A stretch of DNA of 42,829 nucleotides, from positions 1 through 42,829 of the IMG/VR virus record IMGVR_UViG_3300037316_000010. The stretch is one strand, 5' to 3'. Positions 14,401 through 23,095 of this stretch are shown here, in pieces. Origin of the DNA: a virus. The position numbers and the translations under genes are program-made. How positions within the stretch are numbered: position 1 is the first letter of the stretch; each line of letters begins with the position of its first letter. The notes below the pieces were generated by a model. It made no database searches and was not told where the DNA came from. It saw only the letters and a list, made by a program, of their open reading frames with translations.

Positions 14401-16093
14401 AACCGTCAATCGCGTGATGCGAAACGTCCACAATCTGACCGACCGCACCCAGTGGACCGTGACGCTACGCAACTGGGCCCCGTTCTACTTCGCCCAAGAA
14501 CAGGCCTATCGCCGGATGGGCCGACTGTTGGCCGAAGACCCCCGCGCTTTTCGCCAGTACCAGTTGATGATTTCCAACATCGGTGACACGGGACAGATAT
14601 TCCAAGGCCAGAACTCCAAGGGTTATTTCGTCATGCCGGGGACCGGATGGCTGACGGGCAGTGCTTCGTTCTTGGGGGCATTGTCGGAGTTCAAACTGCC
14701 GATAGTCAGTTCCCAACCAATAGGGATGGGCTGGAACCTCTCGGCGTCTTCGGTCATCTTCCCTCTCTCGGCCGGCGCACGTCCCGGCTGGGGGCCGCTG
14801 GTGGCGATTCCCACCCAAGCCGTCGCCCAAGCCGTCGGGCACTTTCTCCCGGCCACGTTGAACGCCGATATGACGACGTCGATGGATACGATTCTCGGAC
14901 CGTCGGCCAACTCGTCCCTCTGGTCGAACCTCGTGCCGAATACGATCATCCAACGCTGGATGACTGGGATGATTCCTGGGTTTGACGAACGCTCCTTCAA
15001 CTCCACGGCGATGCAGGTTCTCCAGACCCTGGACTTCGAGCACAAGATTCCCTCTCCCAATGAGATGCTGAACCCCCGTATCGCCCAGCAGTTCATCGAC
15101 CGCTGGCGCAACCAAGTCCAGATCATGTACGCGGCCAAGGGGATCGTCGGAGCCCTCACCCCGGTCTCTCCCGAACTCCAAGTACAGAACTGGGGACTTC
15201 CCGCGGAGTTAGCCAACGACATCAATAAGGAGAAGTCACTCCTAAAAGGTATGCAGGTCTTCTTGTCGAAGAACCCCGACGCCACGCCTTTCACCGTGTG
15301 GCAGTCGGCCAGCAACGAGGGTATTTCAGTCCCCGCTTCAGTCGCTGCCGAGAAGATAATCAACGACAACATGGGACTGATAAACAACCCGAAGTACGGC
15401 AACGCCGCGTTGCTGCTGCTCATCACTCCAGAGACGAACGCGAACTACAACGCCAACGTCTACAACGAACAACTGGCCCAAGGCATCCGGGCGAAGTTGA
15501 AGCCCTTCGATTCCTCCAGCAACGACCAGTTCCCGAGCTACCTCAACAAGTTGTACATCGCCGCCGGGGATGCGTTAGTTCTGGGCAAGTGGTATCCACA
15601 GTACGAGAAGCAGATTTCCGGACTGACCGGGACGATGAAGTACCAAGCCGAACAGAACTGGCAACAGACGCTACTCAACTACGCGGCCCTGAATCCCATC
15701 TGGGGCACGGCCTTTAACCCCGGTGGGAACTTTAGTCAGCGCGAGGCCCAGCGCGGCGACCTGATAAATCAAATGCGAGCCTTGCTGAAAAGTCCAGACG
15801 CGCCGAAGTCGAAGATCGCCGACGAGACGCGCACACTGCTCACGGCCTACGACGCGCACCTGAACAGCCTCGCGATCGGGACACAAGATGGCTTCGTAGG
15901 CCAGTCGATGTCCTCGATAGACACCACGTGGAAAGACAACCTCTATGCCACTGTCGCGGCGCATCCGGAACTGACCAACGTGGTAACCGGGCTGTTCCTC
16001 TCCCTGCCTCAATCGGCCACTACCGTTCAGGCTACGAACTCGACCAACGCACCCGGAGTCTTCACTTCTAAGACTTGGAACCCGACGCCATGA
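11492..16093 (+). CDS. Very large virion protein (1533 residues)
   Basis: The largest gene of the genome; GTG start overlapping the previous stop. Thr-rich N-terminus, a glycine-rich hydrophobic segment around residues 145-175 (GLGLALGAAGGVALTGSLYG), long helical Ala/Arg stretches, and a conserved-looking central-C-terminal part near residues 985-1070 (RNWAPFYFAQEQAYRRMGRL). I do not recognise a catalytic motif. In a genome without a tape measure, the position after the portal and the size suggest an internal or ejection protein delivered into the host with the DNA. Tape-measure function cannot be excluded. Confidence 0.7.
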   Translation: MTNTLDTTTTTAPVGGLVAPSLGDSVSAVTTTAPELTQSPGLVVGLATSGGDTVGRSQAVARGVSAISASNAHNTVAAAVGGSNELDSALSWFGNHAAQVGSDVLGAAKTVGSDAMKVLNAPLAQVQHEYRYLHDVEALHGMGAAVFEGLGLALGAAGGVALTGSLYGGELGAEVAGGIEGQVFYKDSWQRTASSSYVDPHNHDQVSLGRDIVNFLDTHGVNLQQGTVPYRLTSGIIDGLFNLNTGGTELLGLTKEARSATGLGGILNAKWGGTMPQTVGDAVNGVGVIDPSEIDRITSQYSGVRRAFQDIADKTPEEIISTPYLQPFRQIAQQLGDAHTIDEVGQVFKGVLRTQELAFTDRIPSLSWTRQTFGQALRQQVESMTPSEVDRAGIHPLQRAASLLNPANMAQRLSPLPTAYDDALHALTLESFNPASKVDDGTVGIRNMLRFTEDAPTAASTAWAYHNMADLGQKVLAYRNISLNTLFAMGDMRGYMGSDLTKAPDVTRWLRDAFSNPEDQKAMKDAIDNAIGGGMFGKEAWYGVDDAGRNLSSVRASQGDAQFGAGIWKNQTGRLAFLDLGAARRAGAQMAGARDVIGRLDDFGYHAITQGIFKPLVLLTPSYAMHIALAEDIPNTLREGIGALVKSKIAGNVAMLGRRIGETEAMDAEKSKAISALAYDMVTRGMDKAPTTLSADLQRRIENAAVYLEATGGEAVAPGAASMHAYQAEVGGEERATNLLRRHYFDSPMRKSEDFGVLGPTDEQAVPAWQASIKEIANDESGQLAARELIAGARRGENIETASGNASRVVAQYLREHPSETDWSIRPNSGVTAAVPGFTKPAEWDNYDEFAHVKVQALRGVVRGGDKSVNAGILAHIADGTTPSRMELAAIPAESRPLLIKGRQMIPDGTGTVQRIANVGFRKVLNPMVNFLSRQHIALNEWDRQWELQKPLVAAGIKDYDEAVNTALDRTVNRVMRNVHNLTDRTQWTVTLRNWAPFYFAQEQAYRRMGRLLAEDPRAFRQYQLMISNIGDTGQIFQGQNSKGYFVMPGTGWLTGSASFLGALSEFKLPIVSSQPIGMGWNLSASSVIFPLSAGARPGWGPLVAIPTQAVAQAVGHFLPATLNADMTTSMDTILGPSANSSLWSNLVPNTIIQRWMTGMIPGFDERSFNSTAMQVLQTLDFEHKIPSPNEMLNPRIAQQFIDRWRNQVQIMYAAKGIVGALTPVSPELQVQNWGLPAELANDINKEKSLLKGMQVFLSKNPDATPFTVWQSASNEGISVPASVAAEKIINDNMGLINNPKYGNAALLLLITPETNANYNANVYNEQLAQGIRAKLKPFDSSSNDQFPSYLNKLYIAAGDALVLGKWYPQYEKQISGLTGTMKYQAEQNWQQTLLNYAALNPIWGTAFNPGGNFSQREAQRGDLINQMRALLKSPDAPKSKIADETRTLLTAYDAHLNSLAIGTQDGFVGQSMSSIDTTWKDNLYATVAAHPELTNVVTGLFLSLPQSATTVQATNSTNAPGVFTSKTWNPTP

Positions 16094-17745
16094 CGGACCT
16101 CCTAGGAAGCACGACCTCGCCACCCGCTGGCGCGGCCCCGGGTACTGGGGCGGGTACTGGGGGGTCGTTCCCTCAGGCGCAGAACAACTCTCCGCTCGAC
16201 CGCTACATGGCGGCGGCGCAGCAGGTCCTCGCGGGCCTCACGCCGGGGACGTTCTCTTCGGACTACGGGGTCTCTCCGGCAGAGATGCCGACATTCCTTG
16301 ACCCTTCCGGCAAACTGAACACCGCAGCCCAGGAGTGGGTCGCTTATCACCTGATGTCCCAGCCGGATCGTCAGAACCTTCAGGACATCCTGGTCACCGC
16401 TGGGCTGATGCAGGCCACCGACGCCACCGGGATTGTCGGTACGGCCAGCAACGACGCCTACCGGTCATTGATTGGGGTCGCCACCAGCCAGGGTGCCTCG
16501 GTTGACTACATGCTCACGCAGATTAACCAAGGTGGTCTGGGTTCCGTCCAATCCGAGATTCAGGCCAACCTCGCTACGGCGCAGAAGAATGCCACCCAGC
16601 CGATTGTGGCCACGGTGGAGAACCCGACCACTCTCTCGGCCACGATAACTTCTGCCTTCGAGAACGCCTTAGGTTACTCCCCGGACCAGGCGCAGATTTC
16701 CAGTTTCATCAACCAGGTCCAGGGTCAAGACACCGCCTACGCCGAGGCTCCGAGGACCGAGGCCGCGGCACAACTGGCTATGGCGCATTCCGAGGAATCG
16801 GCCCTCAACAAACTCGGACCTGATGGAATCGACACCGTCATCCAGGCGTACCAAGCCGCGGTTTCAGGGACGAAACTTCCGGGGGCTGGGACGACCCAAG
16901 GACCGCAGATTGGGAATATCACCACCGGGATGCCGGGACAGTTCCCCACCCCCGGAACCCAGATGGCTCCGGGGAACCAAGCGAGAATAACCCCGCAGGG
17001 CACGGAGGTCGGCGCGGACACTCTGCCAACGGTCGGTTCCAAGACCATCACCGCCCCGGGATTACCGGGTGGCGGGATACCGGGAATCCACTTCGGTTCG
17101 ACCGCTCCGCTCAAACTCAACATCCCGACCTACACCACCGCCCCAGGGGGGATCGCCCCTTCGCTCCCAGCCGGAGCCAATACCACGAAGACCTACGGGG
17201 GCCTCTACGCGCTCTCCGCAGCGGATTGGAAGAAGGCCCAGGCCGACTACGCCCCCGCCAAGAAGTACGCCACGCCCGGGGAAGCGCCGCAGGCCGTCCA
17301 ACTCGGGGCCTTTTCCGCAGTCCTCCAGAGTGCCTATGACTCGACGGGTTCGTGGTCTAAAGCGGTTGCGAGCATCGCCTCGGGATCACCGTTCGGAACG
17401 GCGGAAGGTACACACCTGTCTACCTTCGGCAATCAAGTAGCCGCTGAGGTGAACAATCAAATCTCGGCATTGCAGAATCAGGTGAATAACGACACCGTGA
17501 CCACCAAAGTCTCCCAGCCTGACGCGACCGCCGAAGCCAACCTCGCCGCCAAGCAGTCTGACCCTTCGGGTTATGAAGCCGCCCAGAGCGCCAGTTGGGG
17601 CAGCGTCTTAAATAAGATGCTCTCGGGAACCACGAGTATGTACAACCAATCCGCCTCTGATACGTTCACCGGACCTGTTTCAGAACAGGCCATGACGACT
17701 GCTCAGGCAGCGGCACCGACCACCGTGGGAGCCGGGGCGCCGTGA
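16090..17745 (+). CDS. Virion-associated protein, Gln/Ala/Thr-rich
   Basis: 551 residues from the ATG at 16090 overlapping the previous stop. Helical N-terminal half, a Pro/Gly-rich linker (about residues 265-360) and another helical region. No catalytic motif seen. It forms a coupled block with 11492, 17742 and 19460, so these are probably co-packaged structural or ejection proteins. Confidence 0.65.
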   Translation: MTDLLGSTTSPPAGAAPGTGAGTGGSFPQAQNNSPLDRYMAAAQQVLAGLTPGTFSSDYGVSPAEMPTFLDPSGKLNTAAQEWVAYHLMSQPDRQNLQDILVTAGLMQATDATGIVGTASNDAYRSLIGVATSQGASVDYMLTQINQGGLGSVQSEIQANLATAQKNATQPIVATVENPTTLSATITSAFENALGYSPDQAQISSFINQVQGQDTAYAEAPRTEAAAQLAMAHSEESALNKLGPDGIDTVIQAYQAAVSGTKLPGAGTTQGPQIGNITTGMPGQFPTPGTQMAPGNQARITPQGTEVGADTLPTVGSKTITAPGLPGGGIPGIHFGSTAPLKLNIPTYTTAPGGIAPSLPAGANTTKTYGGLYALSAADWKKAQADYAPAKKYATPGEAPQAVQLGAFSAVLQSAYDSTGSWSKAVASIASGSPFGTAEGTHLSTFGNQVAAEVNNQISALQNQVNNDTVTTKVSQPDATAEANLAAKQSDPSGYEAAQSASWGSVLNKMLSGTTSMYNQSASDTFTGPVSEQAMTTAQAAAPTTVGAGAP

Positions 17746-19460
17746 TACCCGCCTCCGCCACCCAGTTCATCGACGGGGTTCTGAAAGGAATCGGCGCGCC
17801 CGTCAACGGGGCGACGGTCCAAGCCTTCACCAACTGGCTCGCGAACGAACAGGGTGGCCCGAATCTAACTTCTTTTGAGGCCAACAAAGGCAATCCTCTA
17901 GGAGTCATGGACCCGGCGGGACAGGCCGCAGGAAAATCCGGTGATGTCCAAGCGGGGATTCAGGCCACGGTAGCGAATCTTCTAGGGGGAAATTACAACA
18001 ACCTAGTCTCCGCCTTCCGCAAAGGTGCGAACTCGACCGAGATTGACCAGCAGGTGGTCGCCTCACCTTGGAACGGCAGTCGCTACGGAGGTCAGGCCAA
18101 GTTCGACGCTACCGCGACCGGAACTGGGTTCTCCAGCGGGGAAACCGGGGCGGTCAACGTCCCCACCCAGAGCGGGGAAACCGGGGCGGTCAACGTCCCC
18201 ACCCAGCCGGTAGTCCAACCCGAAGCGGGGGCGGATGTCACGAACTTCCACGGCTTCGACCTGACGGCCTTCGCCGGATCACCGGACCTCGGAAAGGCCG
18301 AGCAGGTCATAACCAACTACCTCAGCGACCCCTCCTATAAACAGCAACTCGACCAGAAACTATCGACCGAATACGGCTATCAAACGAACTGGTGGAAGAA
18401 CATCCCCCAAGTGAACGCAGTCATGCTCTATGCCGCCCAAGAACTGGACCCTACTGCGGCTGGAGCAACGAACCAGTTCCAGTCTCTCCTGGCTAATACG
18501 GAATGGTGGAAGACGACGACCTCAAACGGACGCTACTGGGACGAGGCTTACGGAACGAACGGCAGTCCCGGCACGGACCCGGCCCAAGCGAACCAAGCCA
18601 TCCAGAACGCTCAGGAGAAGGTCTTAGCCGACGCCAACCAAATTGGGGTCAGTCTTTCCAAGCAAGAACTCGACGCCATCGCCCTGACCTACGCCAAGAA
18701 CAACTACGTCGCCTCGGGGAGTTTCGGTACAGCTTCAGGCACCGCTCCGGAGTGGTTGGACCAAGCCATCGTGGACACCTTGGAGAACATCCAGGGACAG
18801 AAAATCGGGAAGATCATCCCCACGGACTTTTCCACCCTGGCACCAGGTACCACGCAGTTTGGCGTGGACACCACAGGACAACCTGGCAGCACGGCCCCCG
18901 GAGGAGCCCCGACCGGCCTCTACGGGATATCGGCTCAGTTGTACAACGACTTCCAAGGAATCGCTCAGCAGTACATGATGTACAACCCGACGAACCCTTC
19001 GGGGAGCCTCTTGACCCAGCAGGACTTGATGAACCAAGTGCAAAGTGCTTTGAAGAACTACACCGGGACGGGGTCGAGTTTCGGATCGTCAAACCTGATT
19101 TCCGGCGCTCAAGCCCAGTTCACCCAACAGATGATTGCCCAAGCGTCTCAGATGTACCCAAGCATGGCGGCGGCAATCGCTGCCGGGACTACCCCCCAAG
19201 CCTACGTCCAGCCCTACTCGTCGGTAATTTCCCAGATGACCGGCATTGACCCGGCCTCGATTAACTTCACCGACCCCAAGTGGAACTGGGTCATCGCCAC
19301 CCCGGACCCGAAAACTGGCCAGAAGACAGCGTTAACCTTGGACCAAGTGCAGCAGAAACTCGCCACCACGCCGATGTTCGACCAGAGCAACAACGCGGCG
19401 CAGATGGCTGACAGTGTGACCACGAATCTCAACAAGTCCTTCGGATTCGGGGGGACGTAA
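17742..19460 (+). CDS. Virion protein with N-terminal lysozyme/transglycosylase-like domain
   Basis: 572 residues, GTG start (GTGA). Residues ~1-115 (FTNWLANEQGG, NPLGVMDPA, VQAGIQATVANLLGGNYNN, VVASPWNGSRYGG) resemble the lysozyme-like domain found in phage virion proteins that open peptidoglycan during DNA entry; NEQGG would carry the catalytic Glu. Then two copies of SGETGAVNVPTQ and a long Gln/Ala-rich helical body. The enzyme call is by motif resemblance and context. Confidence 0.6.
   Translation: MIPASATQFIDGVLKGIGAPVNGATVQAFTNWLANEQGGPNLTSFEANKGNPLGVMDPAGQAAGKSGDVQAGIQATVANLLGGNYNNLVSAFRKGANSTEIDQQVVASPWNGSRYGGQAKFDATATGTGFSSGETGAVNVPTQSGETGAVNVPTQPVVQPEAGADVTNFHGFDLTAFAGSPDLGKAEQVITNYLSDPSYKQQLDQKLSTEYGYQTNWWKNIPQVNAVMLYAAQELDPTAAGATNQFQSLLANTEWWKTTTSNGRYWDEAYGTNGSPGTDPAQANQAIQNAQEKVLADANQIGVSLSKQELDAIALTYAKNNYVASGSFGTASGTAPEWLDQAIVDTLENIQGQKIGKIIPTDFSTLAPGTTQFGVDTTGQPGSTAPGGAPTGLYGISAQLYNDFQGIAQQYMMYNPTNPSGSLLTQQDLMNQVQSALKNYTGTGSSFGSSNLISGAQAQFTQQMIAQASQMYPSMAAAIAAGTTPQAYVQPYSSVISQMTGIDPASINFTDPKWNWVIATPDPKTGQKTALTLDQVQQKLATTPMFDQSNNAAQMADSVTTNLNKSFGFGGT
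18135..18206 (+). repeat. Two 36-bp tandem repeats
   Basis: Two identical 36-bp units encode SGETGAVNVPTQ twice in the linker between the lysozyme-like domain and the rest of the virion protein. Confidence 0.95.
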
Positions 19461-20563
19461 TGTCGATGACCTGGAGTGAGGCGGCTGGCAACCCGGGAAG
19501 CGGGGGGGCTGGACCCACGCCTTCAGCGCCGACGTACCCCATCACCAACCCTGACGGTTCGGTGAATCTAGGACCTGTTGACCCGACCACCGCCGCAGGG
19601 CTGCAACTCGGCGGCTGGGGCACTACTGGCACGTCAACCCAGTCCGCCACGGGCACCATCGACGCCTGGGCGGCCTCTGTGGGGCTGGGTTCTCTGTCGG
19701 GGTGGATTAACCAGACGTACCAAACGCTGGCCGGACAGGGGCTCTCAGCCTCGGATATCGCCACTCAGATTCAGTCCACGATTAACACCGCTCCGGGATT
19801 CGACGAAATCCTCCCGGGCTACAACCTGAGAATCCAGAACGGCTACACCAACACCGACCCGAACACCGGAGCCGGGATAGCGGGCTACATGGCCTACCAA
19901 CAGCAAATCAAAGCCATGGTCGAAACGGCAGGTTTGGTCCCCGGGACGATTACCCCGACCGACATCGGAAACGCTTGGGCCAACGACGTTTCGACCTCCG
20001 AACTATCGGACCGGATCACCACGGAGTACACCAATGCCGTCAATGCGGCCCCGGCGATTCAAAACGAACTCCAGAACTACGGCTACACGAACGGTCTTTC
20101 TCCTGGTCAACTGGCTAGTTACTACCTGAACCCCGACAACACCGTGAACCAGTTGCAGCAGCAGTTCAACGCCGCCACCGTGGGAGCTGAAGGAACCTTG
20201 ACGGGCTTCGGGGAACTCGGTAAGTCCCAGTCCTACGCCCTGCAAGCCTTCCTGTCGAACTCCGGCCAGAACAACCTCTCGGCTTCACAGGCCGCTAACT
20301 TCTACACCGGATCACTCGGGAACGGGCTGAGTTCGATTGCTGCTATGAGTAACGCGGGATTCGAGAACGCTCAACTCGGAACCTCAGCGACCGGTCCGGG
20401 GGTCGTCACCCAACAGCAACTTCTTGGGGCCGCCCAAGGAAACGCTCAAGCCTTGGCCGCTACGCAACGGGCCGCTCAGACTCGGGCTGCTCCGGGGGCT
20501 GGCGGTGGAGGGTTGGCCTCAGACCAGAGTGGGGTCGTCGGGGTGGGCTTCGGCTCTCAATAG
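19460..20563 (+). CDS. Virion-associated protein, Gln/Gly/Ala-rich
   Basis: 367 residues, TAATG overlap with the upstream gene. N-terminal Pro/Gly-rich region, then repeated helical segments (GWINQTYQTLAGQGLSASDI, GLSPGQLASYYLNPD) similar in style to the two preceding products, suggesting a shared family or virion layer. Last gene before the origin-like region. Function unknown. Confidence 0.65.
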   Translation: MSMTWSEAAGNPGSGGAGPTPSAPTYPITNPDGSVNLGPVDPTTAAGLQLGGWGTTGTSTQSATGTIDAWAASVGLGSLSGWINQTYQTLAGQGLSASDIATQIQSTINTAPGFDEILPGYNLRIQNGYTNTDPNTGAGIAGYMAYQQQIKAMVETAGLVPGTITPTDIGNAWANDVSTSELSDRITTEYTNAVNAAPAIQNELQNYGYTNGLSPGQLASYYLNPDNTVNQLQQQFNAATVGAEGTLTGFGELGKSQSYALQAFLSNSGQNNLSASQAANFYTGSLGNGLSSIAAMSNAGFENAQLGTSATGPGVVTQQQLLGAAQGNAQALAATQRAAQTRAAPGAGGGGLASDQSGVVGVGFGSQ

Positions 20564-20663
20564 CAAGACCGAAGGTCGCGCTAGGGCAAGCGAAGCGCGG
20601 CAGGATTTGTCGTTCTTCGCTCCGAAGCCGGACCGAAAAATCCTTACCGTAATCGAAGTTCCC

Positions 20664-20751
20664 TGTGGATAACCAGTAGTAAAACCTGTTGATTTCTTGT
20701 GGATAACTTCTGAAGAGCCTGTGGATAACCCTGTGCATAACTTGTGGATAA
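20664..20751. other. DnaA-box cluster, putative replication origin
   Basis: Five DnaA boxes in the same orientation: TGTGGATAA at 20664, 20698, 20720 and 20743 and TGTGCATAA at 20732 (complements of TTATCCACA and TTATGCACA). Start-to-start spacings are 34, 22, 12 and 11 bp. They lie in the 392-bp non-coding gap 20564-20955. Bacterial chromosomal and many plasmid origins use such arrays to load DnaA. The phage encodes no DnaA or helicase that I can see, so host initiation is inferred. Confidence 0.8.
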
Positions 20752-20759
20752 CTAGGTGC

Positions 20760-20789
20760 TTGACAAGATGACATTGATGTGATTAGATT
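20760..20789 (+). promoter_or_regulatory. Promoter for the capsid operon
   Basis: TTGACA (20760-20765), 18-base spacer, TAGATT (20784-20789). It lies 9 bp after the last DnaA box and ~165 bp before the scaffold gene. DnaA binding could influence this promoter. The leader 20790-20955 contains no gene I can support and ends in AAAAGGAGAAAG. Confidence 0.5.
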
Positions 20790-20955
20790 CCACTTGTTGC
20801 TGCGGAGTGTGTAGATCGCCTCCAAGTGTGACCCAAACGCCGTTCGAGACTCGCGCTTTACCGAACGAGAGCCGTTGCGCGACAGCCGTGTACTGCCTTC
20901 ACGAGCCAATTCTTGGAAGCCGCTACTCCACGCGTGCACCTAAAAGGAGAAAGAA

Positions 20956-21441
20956 ATGCCAGAAGACGTTGAAGTGCTATCACCCGAAGAGTTGCAGTTG
21001 CCGAATGAAATCCAGGCGCAACTCCGCATCGGTCGCAAGGCCGCCAAGGAGACTGAGGCTTTACAGGCTCAGATAAAGCAGATGGAGAAGCAGTCGGCAA
21101 TCGAACGCGCCGGGGTTCCAGAGCACCCAGCCCGAGAAGTTGTCTTCGCGAACTACGACGGTCCACTGGACGGCGATTCCATCAGGGAACACGCATCCAA
21201 GATGGGGATCATCGCCGCGCCAGCCCCAGAGGGGGCCAGTGTGCAAGAACAGTCCGCGATGCGACAGGTTCTCCAAGCCGGGGGCGGAGCGCCACCGCAG
21301 AGTAACGACATCGACCTCGCAGTCGCCTTACGAAACGCCAAGTCTTCCGCAGAAGTCATGGCGATAGTCAAGGAAGTGTCGGGGAATCCGGGTTTTAGGT
21401 CACGAGACGGTCTGATTGGAGAACTACCACCCCCGATTTGA
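20956..21441 (+). CDS. Putative scaffold protein
   Basis: 161 residues with a strong Shine-Dalgarno (AAAAGGAGAAAGAA). Acidic, with a helical coiled-coil stretch (QLRIGRKAAKETEALQAQIK, residues ~21-50), and directly upstream of the major capsid gene. This is the usual position and style of a scaffold or assembly chaperone. The C-terminal part is less helical. Function inferred from context. Confidence 0.6.
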   Translation: MPEDVEVLSPEELQLPNEIQAQLRIGRKAAKETEALQAQIKQMEKQSAIERAGVPEHPAREVVFANYDGPLDGDSIREHASKMGIIAAPAPEGASVQEQSAMRQVLQAGGGAPPQSNDIDLAVALRNAKSSAEVMAIVKEVSGNPGFRSRDGLIGELPPPI

Positions 21442-21459
21442 TGAGCTAGGAGGCTCTGA

Positions 21460-22470
21460 ATGGCCTATACCACCACCGGGACAGTTGACTACGTACAGAC
21501 CGCGTACGACATGCTGGCCTACTACGCCCTGCGACCGGAGTTGTACTTCGACCAAGTGGCGGACATCAAGCCCACCAACCAGTCGATGGCCGGGTCTTCA
21601 GTCGTTTTCAACATCCAAAACGACCTCGCTCTGGCGACGACAAGCCTTAACGAATCGACCGACATCACCCCGGTGGCCCTGACTTCTTCGCAAGTCACCT
21701 TGACCCTCTTAGAGTACGGTGGTGGCACCATCACCACCGCTCAAGTGCGCGCCGAGTCCTTCGTCTCCATTGACGAAATCCAAGCCAACGCCGTGGGTTA
21801 CTGGGCCGGTCGAACCGTCGATGAGTTGGCCAAGATTCAACTCCAAGGCGGAACGAACGTCACCTACTCAGCCGGTCCCGGTGTCACCGCAGGTACGGCG
21901 GGTCAACCGCCGACCGCGCGCAACCAGATCACTCCTTCGGACACCATTCGCGCCTACGACATCCGCTACAACGTGGCGGCCTTGAAGCGCAACAACGTCC
22001 CCGGATACGGTGGGTACTACCTGTGCTTCATCCACCCGGACGTGGCCTTCGACCTCTGGCAGGAATCAGGCAACCAGGCCCTCATCGCCCCGCACATCTA
22101 CTCTGCTCCCGAGGAAGTCTTCAAGGGAGAGATTGGTTCCTTCGCGGGCGCGAGGTTCATCGAGACCCCGACGGCTCCGCTGTTCGCCGACGCCGGTTCT
22201 TCGACCACCGACACCGACGTCTACGGCACGCTGTTCCTCGGTCGCCAAGCCCTGGCTAAGGTCTGGGCCATGAAGGACGGCAACGGTCCACACCCGGTAC
22301 TGGTGATGGGTCCGATCACTGACTACCTGCGTCGTTTCCAGCCGCTTGGGTTCAAGTGGATGGGCGCCTACGGCGTGTTCCGTTCCGCTTCCATCTGGCG
22401 CCAAGAGTCATGTTCGAGCATCGGTTCCAACACCGTCGCTGGAACTGACACCCCGGCAGAGGACCTTTAA
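21460..22470 (+). CDS. Major capsid protein (N4-gp56 family-like)
   Basis: 336 residues, Shine-Dalgarno AGGAGG. It has an HK97-fold-like arrangement. Sequence features such as VAFDLWQESGNQALIAPHIY, EEVFKGEIGSFAGARFIETP and the TLFLGRQALAKVW segment match what I recall of the N4-gp56 family of capsid proteins. Several hundred copies would form the shell. It is followed by a strong hairpin (22480-22502) that could raise its expression relative to downstream genes. Confidence 0.85.
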   Translation: MAYTTTGTVDYVQTAYDMLAYYALRPELYFDQVADIKPTNQSMAGSSVVFNIQNDLALATTSLNESTDITPVALTSSQVTLTLLEYGGGTITTAQVRAESFVSIDEIQANAVGYWAGRTVDELAKIQLQGGTNVTYSAGPGVTAGTAGQPPTARNQITPSDTIRAYDIRYNVAALKRNNVPGYGGYYLCFIHPDVAFDLWQESGNQALIAPHIYSAPEEVFKGEIGSFAGARFIETPTAPLFADAGSSTTDTDVYGTLFLGRQALAKVWAMKDGNGPHPVLVMGPITDYLRRFQPLGFKWMGAYGVFRSASIWRQESCSSIGSNTVAGTDTPAEDL

Positions 22471-22479
22471 CAATTGATG

Positions 22480-22502
22480 GTGGAGGGGTCAGTCCCCTCC
22501 AC
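22480..22502 (+). terminator. Hairpin after the capsid gene
   Basis: Perfect 9-bp stem GTGGAGGGG / CCCCTCCAC with loop TCAGT, just after the capsid stop. There is no U-run, so it may be a weak or factor-dependent terminator, or an mRNA-stabilising hairpin. Confidence 0.55.
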
Positions 22503-22518
22503 TCATTGAAGGAGGATG

Positions 22519-22869
22519 ATGGCTGAGAAGTGTTCACAGTGCGGGAGGTCGGACCTCATGTCGCCTCTGGTGGACAACTACCAGTGCCTCGCTTGTGGGG
22601 CGTTGACGGCGATGGACACCCATAGCGTCGTGCCCGATGACATCCCGAACGTCATCACCTCACCGTCCGGTCATCCAGTGACGGAGTTGAGCGAGAGCGC
22701 CCCGGTCGTCCTGGCGCCTGTATTGCCCCCTGAAGAGCCTGCGGAGGTAGCGGAGCCTGAAGTTGAGGCACCGCAAGAGGTTACAGAGGCCCCCGTGGAA
22801 GCTAACCCCATCGACCTCTCCAGCCTGAGCGACGCGCAGATTCAAGCGTTAAGGGATGCACTGGGCTGA
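22519..22869 (+). CDS. Zinc-ribbon protein with acidic Pro-rich tail
   Basis: 116 residues from ATG 22519 (AAGGAGG five bases before; ATG 22516 is too close). An N-terminal zinc ribbon CSQCG...CLACG (residues ~4-27), then a Pro/Glu/Val-rich tail (EEPAEVAEPEVEAP) and a short C-terminal helix (SLSDAQIQALRDALG). Small phage protein; role unknown. Confidence 0.65.
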   Translation: MAEKCSQCGRSDLMSPLVDNYQCLACGALTAMDTHSVVPDDIPNVITSPSGHPVTELSESAPVVLAPVLPPEEPAEVAEPEVEAPQEVTEAPVEANPIDLSSLSDAQIQALRDALG

Positions 22870-22870
22870 G

Positions 22871-23095
22871 ATGGCGAAACTCACTGCGGCGGCTCGAAAG
22901 AAGATCAGCCCCAAGAATGAGGCCGTCCCGTCGAAGGACTCCAAGAAGGGCGGGGCGGTCTCAGGTTCGTACCCCATCCCGGATATAAGTCACGCTCGCA
23001 ACGCTCTCGCTCGGTCTTCTGGTAAGCCGGTAGAGGCGCAGGTGAGGGCTAAGGTTTACGCCAAGTATCCGCAACTCCGCAAGAAAGGCAAGTGA
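22871..23095 (+). CDS. Small basic protein, DUF6582-like
   Basis: 74 residues, MAKLTAAARKKISPKNEAVP, then SYPIPDISHARNALARSSGK and a basic helix. The motif SYPIxDxxHARNALAR is familiar from small phage-associated proteins (DUF6582-like) often near capsid genes. Function unknown. Confidence 0.6.
   Translation: MAKLTAAARKKISPKNEAVPSKDSKKGGAVSGSYPIPDISHARNALARSSGKPVEAQVRAKVYAKYPQLRKKGK

Noticed and set aside
22480-22502. Classical intrinsic terminator after the capsid gene
   Set aside because: Strong stem but no U-tract, and the downstream genes need expression; kept only as a hairpin with moderate confidence.
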